The notes under the pieces were generated by a model, which saw only the letters and a program-made list of their open reading frames with translations, ran no database searches and was not told where the DNA came from. Position numbers and translations under genes: made by a program. Below, piece after piece: positions 54,801-64,000 of a DNA stretch of 64,000 nt. Source of the DNA: Pempheris klunzingeri (Eukaryota > Chordata > Actinopteri > Acropomatiformes > Pempheridae); NCBI RefSeq assembly GCF_042242105.1, contig NC_092027.1, forward strand, positions 4,803,006 through 4,867,005, given 5' to 3'. The stretch's first letter is position 1. Every line of letters starts with the position of its first letter.

Positions 54801-56266
54801 TGTCAGCGCCTCCAAAAAAATCTGATGGTATGAAGAAGAAAGGTAAGAATGTGGATTTGCACCATCATCAGAAAGTTGCTGTTCTCTGTAGCAGATACTC
54901 ATTTTTGACCTTCCTTTTCTTTACACAGAATCACTGGATAGCGATGATGATTCAGATGATGCACCTTTGAGCAAACTTGCAGGGAAACTTCACTCCAAAC
55001 GTCAGAGAAAAGCGCCTGCCGTGCTATCTAGAAAAACAACCCCAGTTATAAAATCCAAAAGGAACGCAGCGAGGAAAAAGGGTAGGTGTTAAAATGTGGG
55101 AATCAGCATATAAAATGCTTTTTCCATAGCACTTACAACAAAAATAAATATGTTTTTTTCGTTCTAGTTAAATATGCAGAGTCTTCCAGTGAGAGCTCAG
55201 ACCATGAAACCCTGGCAGCAATGAAGAAGAGGCTGACAAAGGCTCCTAAAGAGCAAAAGACTTCAGCAAACAGCAGGAAAACAAAAGCAAAGCGTAAAGA
55301 TAAATCACTAAAAGGTAGGCTGCACATTCATTAGACTGGCCACCAGGAATGAATTGAATTAAAGATTATGGCAAGTAGTTTAAGTACTAACCTTTTGTGT
55401 TTTAAAAGACCCTTCAACCTCAGACAGCAGCTCAGATGATGACGTGCCGTTGGTGAACCTCGTTGCTAAGAAAAAGAAACCAGTGAAGAAAAACACAAAG
55501 ACGACGAGTGAATCGAAAGGCAGAGCAAGAAAGAGACGAGGTACTTCAGAAGTGACGTGTACAAAACATCATATGATATATAATTATACATGATTGAAAT
55601 CCTTGCTGCTGCTGCTCGTTTGGCAGGAGACTCGCATGAAAGCTCCGACGATGAACCCTTGATTGATGTTGTGAAAAAGAAACGCACAGACAAGCAAATG
55701 GAAACCAAAACGATGGCTCCTGCTCTGGAGAAGAGGGACACAGCTGCCAAAAAGCCAAGAAAGACGCTTGTGTCAGGTAAAGGCTCCGGCCCCATCAGCC
55801 TCAGCTGGAGGTGACAGAATGAAAATGTTATCGTAACGTCAGAAGTGTGACCAGTAGACTTGTGGTTCTAGAGGCCAGATAATGTGAAGCAAAAATTCAA
55901 GAAGTTATGGTATTGTCAAGAATTATTCCCTGTTTAAAATCAGTCATTCATTTATGGTCCATTCTTGTTTTTCCAGGGTCCTCAAGCAACAGTTCAGACG
56001 ATGAACCCTTAATCAAGGCAGCCAAACACCCACAAGTGACCAAAATCTTGAGAATAATACTAGAGAGGTGTGATTGTGAAGAAGCCGGGGCAACAAGAAG
56101 CCTGGAAAAAACTAGTACAGGTACTGACTGCATAACTAAAAGTCTTTACTGATGCTGCAGCAGAACCTCAAAATGAAGAGTAACATTATTCTCTGTCTTC
56201 ACAGACACACCGACTGCTGAAAAGACCTCAAGTGAGGAGTTAGAGGACTCACCGGAAGAAGAATAA
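51851..56266 (+). CDS. Unrecognised acidic/basic repeat protein (SSDDEPL-repeat), 404 aa
   Basis: Ten exons (51851-51902, 54272-54403, 54495-54614, 54720-54842, 54929-55081, 55168-55314, 55409-55540, 55627-55776, 55977-56120, 56205-56266) give 1215 nt and 404 aa. Every intron is phase 1, so all eight internal exons are symmetric. Each internal exon codes an acidic unit, then a Lys/Arg-rich linker. The units are SSSSDDVPLSKLL, DDSSDDEPLIKI twice, DDDSDDAPLSKL, SSSESSDHETL, DSSSDDDVPLVNL, ESSDDEPLIDV and NSSDDEPLIKA. The first exon is MDFSTADVPANVVHDSP and the tail is acidic (ELEDSPEEE). The Ser-Asp clusters look like CK2 sites and the linkers like nuclear/nucleolar signals, a layout like treacle or NOLC1 but with a different motif. 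A nuclear role is inference. Confidence 0.8.
52150..52560 (+). repeat. Dispersed teleost repeat in intron 1
   Basis: It has GATGCTACTTTATACCAACA, AAGTTTACTTTTTACTACAC and the ending TATTTGAATACTTCTTCCAC. It is the same family as the copies at 1190-1590 and 17900-18480. Confidence 0.6.
53095..54040 (+). pseudogene. Degenerate 5'-truncated non-LTR (LINE) retrotransposon
   Basis: Frames on the plus strand show RT-like LFVDFSLAFNALI and then a C-terminal pol-like region: STITQDLKWMLNMDSIIRNA, QQRMYLLCQLKKLNLPQG, ENIISANLPYIQELYISKV and RKRAGNI. The pieces are in different frames with stops, and the YxDD region is lost. The 3' end (GGTGAATAAAGCTAATTTTG) has the usual LINE tail look. It sits in sense orientation in intron 1 of the SSDDEPL-repeat gene. 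Confidence 0.75.
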
Positions 56267-56801
56267 GCAGATGAAACAAATCTGTAATGTTTATAATTAT
56301 CTTTCACCTTCTGGACCGGGAAGTTCAAACCACCTAGAAGCTCCAAGTTTGAAGGACTTCCTACAAGTGATGTAAATCCCCTCGGAGAGACAACTCCCAA
56401 ACAACACAGTTAGAGTTTATGTGAACAGTGCGTTTTATATGCGATACATACATGTTAATTTAAGGTGTTAATATTTTTACTTCTGTTTTTAAGTTTGGGA
56501 TCAGATTTTGTAGGTTCCTGAAAGATTTTATGCAGTCCTTGATGTTATTTGACTATTTGTGCCTGTTGTTTGCATTGGCTGTTTTCTCTGGTTTTATTTT
56601 TTAAGAGACTAATTTAACTCTCAATGAAGTTACATTTCTGTTTTCATATTAACTGCACACATAGCATGCACCAGTGAAAATACACTGTGTTTCATTAAAC
56701 TGCTTTCAGTATAAAACTCATGAATCAGATGAATCAGTCTCTGTTTCCCACAGTTGCTTTTCTTTATTAAAGTCTGTCATTTTCGTTCCAGTCACATTGT
56801 A

Positions 56802-56807
56802 AATAAA
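56802..56807 (+). terminator. Poly(A) signal for the SSDDEPL-repeat gene
   Basis: AATAAA about 535 nt after the stop codon. Weaker variants (CATTAAAC, near 56693) occur earlier. Confidence 0.45.
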
Positions 56808-57099
56808 TTCAAGTTGAATCAATTATATTCATACTACCATATAAATATAATTTATCCATGAACTGGTATACAATTTATGGTATTTTTATAAAACCATCTG
56901 ACTCACTCTACTTTGGGCCCATTCGGGGTGTCAGCAGGGCCCAAATCTGGCTTTTAACTTGACACTTTATCCAATTATGATTTTAGTGTAGTGTGTAGAG
57001 TGTAGAACTAACACTTATAGTCATTATTAACCAGTTATATAATATTTCTATTCGATTTAAGCATTAAAAATACACATATGTTCAATTTACAATCATGTT

Positions 57100-57260
57100 T
57101 TGGGCTGCAACTAATGTTTTTCATTATTATAAATCTAAATAACGAATTAACCATTTGGTCTAAAAAATGTGCAAATATTAAAATACCCCTGTCACAATTT
57201 ACATTTAAGCTCAGTGTGACATTCAAACTGCAAAAAAAAACCGGATTTATTAATTACAGC
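57100..57260 (+). repeat. Dispersed repeat fragment (GGGCTGCAACTAATG type)
   Basis: It begins GGGCTGCAACTAATG, has AACCATTTGGTCTAAAAAAT inside and ends near AGCTGTTTCAGTTCTAAAT. It is a diverged member of the family at 12936-13165. Confidence 0.55.
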
Positions 57261-57689
57261 TGTTTCAGTTCTAAATTATACAAAAGTGAGAGGCAGATTC
57301 TTTCTTTTGCAAAGAACAATTAAATGAGTTATTTGAGCACTAAAACCCAATTTTCCTAAAACAATTAAAAGCGTGAGCAGGATTAGATCATTGGAGAAAA
57401 TAGCACCTTAAAATAAATGCAAACATTCATGTGATATAAACATGACACCGAAAAGGGAAGTGAGCATTAGACATGTTTGTAGTTTTCTTAAATTACATGA
57501 AGTTTGGTGTGCACTCTTCTTCACTGCTCTCTGAAGACATCTGCTACTTCCGCCATGACCCGGCCACATCCCAGCTAACTTCAGTCCTCCACACACTCCT
57601 CTTCACAAACACTACAACTCCACAAGTTGTTCCACCATAACACTGGTGCTCTGAGCCTTACAGTACTTTTATTTTTGCAATCCAAACAA

Positions 57690-58010
57690 AAGCATCCACC
57701 CAAAGTCTAAAAACATCTTTCTTTATCTTGGTTGGCATGTATCCAATGACAGCAATGAGGACAAGAGCAACAACAACCGCTGCAGCAGTGATGAGGTTGG
57801 TCATGCAAACGGGCCTCTCGAGTAGAAAAGAGCAAAAACTGTACAGATTAAACAGGTAAGAAAAGAATAACATCCAATTCCCAACCAGACACAATCCTGC
57901 ATGCAGATACTGTTAGTTTATCCTGCTGTTGCTGTTCATTTAAATATGAATCCCTATTTATCTGTAGATAATAACTGTCTATGCTTGTTTATCCTTGTCT
58001 AGCTTTATTG
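57690..58010 (-). pseudogene. Relic of an MHC class I transmembrane exon and adjoining intron
   Basis: The minus strand reads ERPVCMTNLITAAAVVVALV followed by LIAVIGYM, alignable with the intact transmembrane exon at 63052-63156 (EKPLDKTTIIIIIVAVAVLV...). The upstream intron also matches: CCAATTCCCAACCAGACACA here against CCATTTCCCAACCAGACCCA at 63225-63244, and both have a GATAATAACTG/GTAATAACTG phrase further on. The acceptor AG is one base out of phase with the intact exon and the donor is lost, so the copy looks dead. No alpha domains are seen nearby. Confidence 0.7.
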
Positions 58011-58142
58011 TAAATACAATGTCTATACATTCAATCATCATTCAACTATCTTTATACTAATTTATTCACATTCTCTCTCCCCCTCTTCTCCCTCTTGCAC
58101 TTTATTCTTTATCAGCTGACTATGGGTGCTCACTCTCACTTA

Positions 58143-59699
58143 CACTGTGTGCACAATTATTAGGCAAGTGATTATTTTGACCATATCATCATTTTATCCA
58201 TAATTTCCAACTCCAAGCTGTATAAACTTGAATGCTTATTGGATTTAATGCATATCAGGTGATGTGTATTTGTGTAACGAGGGAGGGTGTGGCCTAAGGA
58301 GATCAACACCCTATATCAAGGTGTGCATAATTATTAGGCAGATTCTTCTCCTCAGGAAAAATGGGCCAAAAAAGAGATTTAACTGACTCTGAAAAGTCAA
58401 ATATTGTAAAAAGTCTTTCAGAGGGATGCAGCACTCTTGAAATATCTAAGATATTGGGGCGTGATCACAGAACCATCAAACGTTTTGTTGCAAATAGTCA
58501 GCAAGGTCGCAAGAAACGTGTCGAGAAGAAAAGACGCAAATTAACCACCAAAGATTTGAGAAGAATCAAACATGAAGCTACCAGGAACCCATTATCCTCC
58601 AGTGCTGCCATATTCCACAACTCCAACCTACCTGGAGTGTCAAGAAGTACGAGGTGTTCAGTTCTCAGAGACATGGCCAAGATAAGAAAGGCTGAAACCA
58701 GACCACCTCTGAACAAGACACATAAGTTGAAACGTCAAGAATGGGCCAAGAAATATCTGAAGACAGATTTTTCAAAGGTTTTGTGGACTGATGAGATGAG
58801 AGTGACTCTTGACGGACCAGATGGATGGGCCCGTGGTTGGACCAGTAACGGACACAGAGCTCCACTTTGACTCAGACGCCAGCAAGGTGGAGGTGGGGTA
58901 CTGGTATGGGCAGGTATTATTAAAGATGAGCTAGTTGGACCTTTTCGGGTTGAAAATGGACTCAAAATCAACTCTCAGACCTACTGCCAATTTCTAGAAG
59001 ACACTTTCTTCAAGCAGTGGTACAGGAAAAAGTCTGCATCTTTCAAGAAGACTTTGATTTTTATGCAAGACAACGCTCCATCACACGCATCAAAGTACTC
59101 CACTGCGTGGCTAGCCAGTAAAGGCCTTAAAGATGAAAAACTAATGACATGGCCCCCTTCTTCACCTGACTTAAACCCTATTGAGAACTTTTGGGCCCTT
59201 CTTAAGCAGGAAATTTACAGTGAAGGTAACCAGTACACCTCTCTGAACAGTGTCTGGGAGGCTGTGGTTGCGGCTGCACAAAAAGTTGATTCTGACCAGA
59301 TCAAGAAACTGACTGACTCCGTGAATGGAAGGCTTGTTATTGAAAAGAAGGGTGGCTATATTGGTCACTGAGGGTTTTTTTTTTTTAAATTTCAGAAATG
59401 TTTATTTGTAAATTTTGAGTTTGTTTATTATTCTCACTTTAACAGGTGAAAATAAACAAGTGAGATGGGAAAATCTTTGTTTTTCATTTAGTTGCATAAT
59501 AATTCTGCACACTAATAGTTGCCTAATAATGGTGTACGTATAGATATTCTCTTAAGAAAGCCAAAACTTCACTTTTACTACTTAAATGTTCAGGTTTGAG
59601 GGTTTGTTAACATTTTGGATTGACCAAGAGCACTGTAGTTGTACAATAACAAAATGTATCCTCAAAAATACAACTTGCCTAATAATTGTGCACGCAGTG
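58143..59699 (+). mobile_element. Tc1/mariner-type DD37E transposon, nearly complete
   Basis: The element is 1557 bp and flanked by TA at 58141-58142 and 59700-59701. Its ends are inverted repeats: CACTGTGTGCACAATTATTA at the left and the complement (TAATAATTGTGCACGCAGTG) at the right, about 27 bp with one mismatch. Inner copies of the same motif lie at about 58321-58340 (GTGTGCATAATTATTAGGCA) and, inverted, at about 59497-59540, giving an IR/DR-like end structure. It carries one transposase frame (58361-59371). It inserted near the MHC class I relic. Confidence 0.95.
58361..59371 (+). pseudogene. Tc1/mariner transposase with one in-frame stop
   Basis: The frame from ATG 58361 to stop 59371 spans 337 codons. 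It is interrupted only by TGA at 58868-58870 (after HRAPL). The N-terminus has a helix-turn-helix region (LSEGCSTLEISKILGRDHRT) and a basic stretch. Catalytic signatures are VLWTDEMR, FMQDNAPSH and SPDLNPIENFW, with 37 residues between the second Asp and the Glu (DD37E). A single nonsense change and no frameshift point to a fairly young copy. It cannot make full-length transposase as read. Confidence 0.93.
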
Positions 59700-59989
59700 T
59701 AAACCAACCAGATTTTACTACGATCTCTGTAAACCAAACACATCGTTGCTGTCACACTTTGAATCTGTTCTCTCCCTCTGCTGCTGTCGTCTGTCAGTTC
59801 AACCAGTGTGAACCTCGTCCATCCCATTCATCTACAGTTTCATCTTTGAGCTCATCAAGAGTTACATGTCACTTCCTGTGTCCTCCATGTGGCGCTAGAG
59901 AACAGCCACTAATCACGCCTTATGTTCCAGTATGTGAAGTGTTGACTTCGCTATGAAAATGTCACGTAAATCAAATGATTGCCACAGAA

Positions 59990-60600
59990 GGTTTATTTCC
60001 AAAGTTGAGGTGGGTTGGATCAAGCCCCTCGGACTATTTACCACCCCTGAAAATAGCTGAAAATTGACCAAATTTTGACACTTAATTCAAAATGGCCGAC
60101 TTCCTGTTGGCTTTAGGTCATGGCACCAAGAGACTTTTTTGTAGGACTCATCATGGCCCATAAGCCTAATGAATTTCTTATATGTAGGTGAAATGCAGCG
60201 CGGGTCTAGTTTGTTGAATATTGTAGGGGGTGCCATAGAGCCCTTTTGCCCCACATAAACCATAAACCCATAAATCCCTTAACTCATTTCAGGCCTCCTG
60301 ATATGTTTGCTAAATTTGGTGACATTTTGACCATGCTTAGTGCTTAAAAATTAACTTCCTGTTTCATGGCGAACAAGGTGTCGCCACGGTGACAGTGTTT
60401 GACAAAACCTCTAGAGCTTCATCAGTAGCATCATCCACGACTTGGGAAACAAATTTGTTTTGACCAAAATAGTTTTGACGAAAACTGAATATTGACATTG
60501 ACAATTGTAGACATCTTCAGGGTGGGACTCTTATCAAACATGTTACATTTGGTCCTGATTGGACTGCGTAGAGTCTAATGATCATTAACCAGTTCATTCA
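59990..60600 (+). repeat. High-copy teleost interspersed repeat
   Basis: Phrases such as AATGGCCGACTTCCTGTTGG, CACCAAGAGACTTTTTTGTA, GGGGGTGCCATAGAGCCC and CATGGCGAACAAGGTGTCGC are familiar from a very abundant noncoding fish repeat. The range is approximate. Confidence 0.6.
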
Positions 60601-61228
60601 TGTCTTTTAATGAACACTGCCCAACAAAATATCGCTTCCCTAATGAGCTTTGTTGCGGATCATTCCCCGTCTCACTCTCTCTCCTGTCATTTCCTGTCAT
60701 GTCTGTTCTGTTATCTATCAAATAAAAGCTTAACATCGCCAAAAGAAAACCGAGCAAAGACTGATTGTTGTTTAGCCCTGGGATGTGTAAAGCTGAGGTC
60801 TGTGAGCGCAGCAAAGTGTCACATTTGTCAGAAAGTATATTTGTGGGACTTAAACAATTGTCATCCATTAGCTTTTAAAATGATGTAAAATGTAATGATT
60901 AACCTGGACTAATGCATTATGTTGCTTTATGATATTAAGTGTCAGAAACAAAGCTAATAAGAGTGAGGCAGAATATCACTAAAAAATAGAATATTTGATT
61001 TATTGTTATTGGGGAAGCCCAAATGCCTCCAATGATAAACTTGTCCCCATCTGTCCAATCACAGGTTTGCCTTAATAACTTTGTTCTTCCTGCTCTTCAT
61101 TTGGCTTCTGTGATAATAGTTAACAGTCATAATATTGTAATAATATTCATATAGTTATCGCTACTGTTACAGATGTGTAAGCATTTATATGTGAAATCAC
61201 AAAAAGACACAACTTGGAACATGGGGAC

Positions 61229-61234
61229 TTTATT
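61229..61234 (-). terminator. Possible poly(A) signal of the MHC class I gene
   Basis: AATAAA on the minus strand, about 1.46 kb after the stop. A nearer AATAAA also exists near 61938, so usage is unsure. Confidence 0.35.
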
Positions 61235-61429
61235 GAAAAGCACAAATTACAGTAAAATGAATGAAATAATAATAATAATTTGGAATTGATCCACTCAATC
61301 CAGCACAAGAAGTGATTTTAAGCATCGCTGTTCACTTTCTAAGAGAAAAGAAAATGTTCCTTGTCCATAAAGAGTAGCAGGAAAGTGCACTACTTAAAAA
61401 AAAGGGACTGACAACCCTTTCAAATCCAA

Positions 61430-61656
<227 letters not shown>

Positions 61657-62693
61657 CATGATTCAAAACAAGCAAACTATTTACACATTTTATTTACATA
61701 AGAAATTGTGTGTTTACAGATCACCCTGGGAGAAAATGGGAATGTGTGAACGTGTGTGTGAATATATGTATTTAGATTTCTTTTAGATCAAAAAACATAT
61801 TTAACTTATCATACAATTATTTATGCATTCATAATGTGATTATTTCATTGTTTTGAATGTCCTGTTTTACTTCTCTCCAGGTAAGAAAAAAATATAAATG
61901 ATGCTCATTTGGTTTACAAACTTAGACTTTTTTCTTTATTTGATCCCCCATAGGGGGAAATTCTCAAGTATTTAAGTAAACATTTTATCAGAGCAAATTC
62001 CACTTTTTTATTTGGAACTAAATGATCAAAATAATTTAATGTCACCATTTATGTCATTTTTCAACAAACAAACTAATATAAGATTCCCAACACTGATTCA
62101 GTGTATGATAGGAATGAAGAATAACCAATGAATTCCCAGTTTACGGAGCAGAATGTGGTGCCACCGCTCCTCCCTTCAGTGCACAACTTAGTCACAAACC
62201 TAAAAGCAAAAAGAAAAATACTGAAAATAGAAAACAAATTAATTTTCCATAAACATTTGGAGGGTTCAAAGTTAAGTTAAAGAATCATTTAGACTGTGAA
62301 TGAATATCAATCAAATATCATTAAAGTGTCAACTTTGTAAAATATAGATTGACCCACTATGCATATGAAATACAACATATAATATATAATAAATTGCTTT
62401 TTTTCTGAGGCCTAATATTTGAGTTTTTAATTATACTTAATATTTATACTATTATGCTTCTACTCTACTGATCCCTCTCTCTTAATAATCTCACTTCAGC
62501 TCATATAAAACAGATTTAACTTTGTTGTGGAAAATCAATGAAAGTCAAACATTTTCTTTACAGTGTGTCAGAAGTTTCACAGCAGATTAAGTTCTTTTGC
62601 ACATAGTTGATGGTGTTTGTTCCACAGCAGCTGTGAAGTCTATGTCCCACATGAAGAAACTTACTGTGTGCAGGGTGGTGTTTTTGTCATCAT

Positions 62694-64000
62694 TTAGGCT
62701 CCTGGATTCAGCTCCTCCAGGACCTCAGGGTTGCTCACGGCTGTAAGATCAGAAGCCCGTTATTATTTCACACCCTGCTCTGAAGTGACACTGTGTTTTT
62801 GCAAACACCTGACAGTGCAAAGTTCTGCAGCACAACATCCAGAAATCCTTCTTAATCTACAGACTACATGTCCGCTCAGTGAAAATAGAATAAAAAGATA
62901 AAATGATATATAATATCATTTGGTTCGATCTTACAATAGTTATTTTCCTGTCATCTCTCCCTGACATCATCATGCTATAGTCATGTTATAATGACTGTGG
63001 CCCTGAGAGCTTATTATTGTTTGGATTGAAGATGAGTAAAAAAAAACTCACCGTTCTTCTTTTTATAGATGAAGAATCCAGCCAAAGCAATGATGACAAC
63101 CAGAACAGCCACTGCAACAATGATGATGATGATGGTGGTCTTGTCAAGGGGCTTCTCTGTTGAGCAGAAAACAACAAACAAATCACAGCCTGTACAGATG
63201 AAGCAGGTTAGGAGAGAAAAACATCCATTTCCCAACCAGACCCAAATCTTGTTTACAGACACCATATGTGTTTCCTGCTGCTGTTCTTATTCTTGATCTA
63301 AATCTTTATCCCTTCTTGTTTCTGTGTAATAACTGTATCTATGCTGGTTTGCAGTGTAGTTTGTAGTTTGTAGTGTGTAGTTTTGTTGTCTTTGTTTCTG
63401 TTTATGATGGTTTCTGTCCCATATGTTGGTTTTTGGCACAAGAAGAGCTTTTAACACTGATACTTTATGACTATCAGCACGATCGACCAACTTTATTCTG
63501 ACTGATAAATACATACATTCAGATTATTAAACAGGCAAAGACAATTATAACTCCTTAAATGCACTTTAAAAACTAGAGTTTAAATTTTTTAAAAATGTAA
63601 AACTAAGTTTTTAGGGATTTGCTGATGGTGGGCAGGTTCATTGGCTTAATACTGATCTTGGCCTTAAAATTATATATAAAAAACTAGATGAATGAAACTG
63701 TCAACAAAACAAGGGAAAGGAAAACAAAATTTCTCATCCAACAGACAAAAAACATGACCTGCAGGGTTGTTACAATAAAATAATGGCTGTTTCCCACCTC
63801 CATCACTTCTGATTCCTGTCTTAACTTCGTTGGTCCTGATCACTGCTTTGTCCAGTTTGGTGACGATGTCCTCGACACCAGAGAGCTGAAACACACATTC
63901 GTAGCTCCCCCAGTCTTCAGATGCTCCTGGTGCTTTCAGGTCAACGCTCGTCTGGAAGGATCCATCGTTGTTGGGGAGGATCTCTCCGAGGGTCACGTCC
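62694..64000 (-). CDS. MHC class I heavy chain, 3' half, cut by window edge
   Basis: Three exons are visible. The alpha-3 immunoglobulin-type domain (63798 to the window end) has VTLGEILPNNDGSFQTSVDL and the second cysteine in WGSYECVFQLSG, plus VTKLDKAVIRTN and a linker. The connecting/transmembrane exon 63052-63156 has EKPLDKTT, about 23 hydrophobic residues and FFIYKKKN. The last coding exon 62694-62740 is AVSNPEVLEELNPGA and stop. All junctions are phase 1, normal for MHC genes. The product presents peptide, with beta-2-microglobulin, at the cell surface. The peptide-binding domains lie outside, so classical or non-classical status and lineage cannot be told. The short acidic tail is typical of fish class I. 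Confidence 0.9.

Larger units (their letters stand above)
56267..57690. other. 3' UTR of the SSDDEPL-repeat gene and intergenic region
   Basis: It has no supported coding exon. It holds the 3' UTR with AATAAA at 56802-56807 and a repeat fragment at 57100-57260. The sequence is AT-rich. Confidence 0.5.

Overview
The window is vertebrate nuclear DNA, almost certainly from a ray-finned (teleost) fish. Genes are split into many short GT-AG exons, the encoded proteins are clear vertebrate orthologues, a liver basic-type fatty acid-binding gene (fabp10) is present, and the introns hold dispersed repeats typical of fish plus a Tc1/mariner element. I rebuilt gene models by following splice sites and codon phase. 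All models below except the incomplete edge genes keep one open frame from start to stop.

Layout. Minus strand, 1-25 kb: the 5' part of a connexin gene (gja9-like, cut by the window start), srsf10 (6 coding exons, including a U12-type AT-AC intron), fabp10 (4 exons) and slc9a1/NHE1 (12 exons). A short two-exon minus-strand gene of unknown function (66 aa, 27.8-29.1 kb) follows. Next comes cfap69 (22 exons, minus, 31.2-40.9 kb), head-to-head with kdm1b/LSD2 (21 exons, plus, 41.4-49.6 kb). They share a promoter of about 0.5 kb that holds an RFX X-box-like site. At 51.9-56.3 kb (plus) lies an unrecognised 10-exon gene of 404 aa. Eight of its exons each encode one acidic SSDDEPL-type unit plus a basic linker, and all are symmetric phase 1-1 exons. 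The right end holds a decayed copy of an MHC class I transmembrane exon, a nearly complete Tc1/mariner DD37E transposon with one stop codon in its transposase, and the 3' half of an MHC class I gene (minus, cut by the window end).

The genes do not form one pathway. They cover gap-junction coupling, splicing regulation, lipid binding, Na+/H+ exchange, cilia or flagella, histone H3K4 demethylation and antigen presentation. Human orthologues lie on several chromosomes (SRSF10, SLC9A1 and GJA9 on 1p; CFAP69 on 7q; KDM1B on 6p), so the order reflects fish-lineage rearrangement. The most interesting items are the exon-per-repeat acidic protein, the srsf10 minor-spliceosome intron with a candidate autoregulatory exon inside it, the unknown 66-aa protein, and the DD37E transposon beside the MHC relic.
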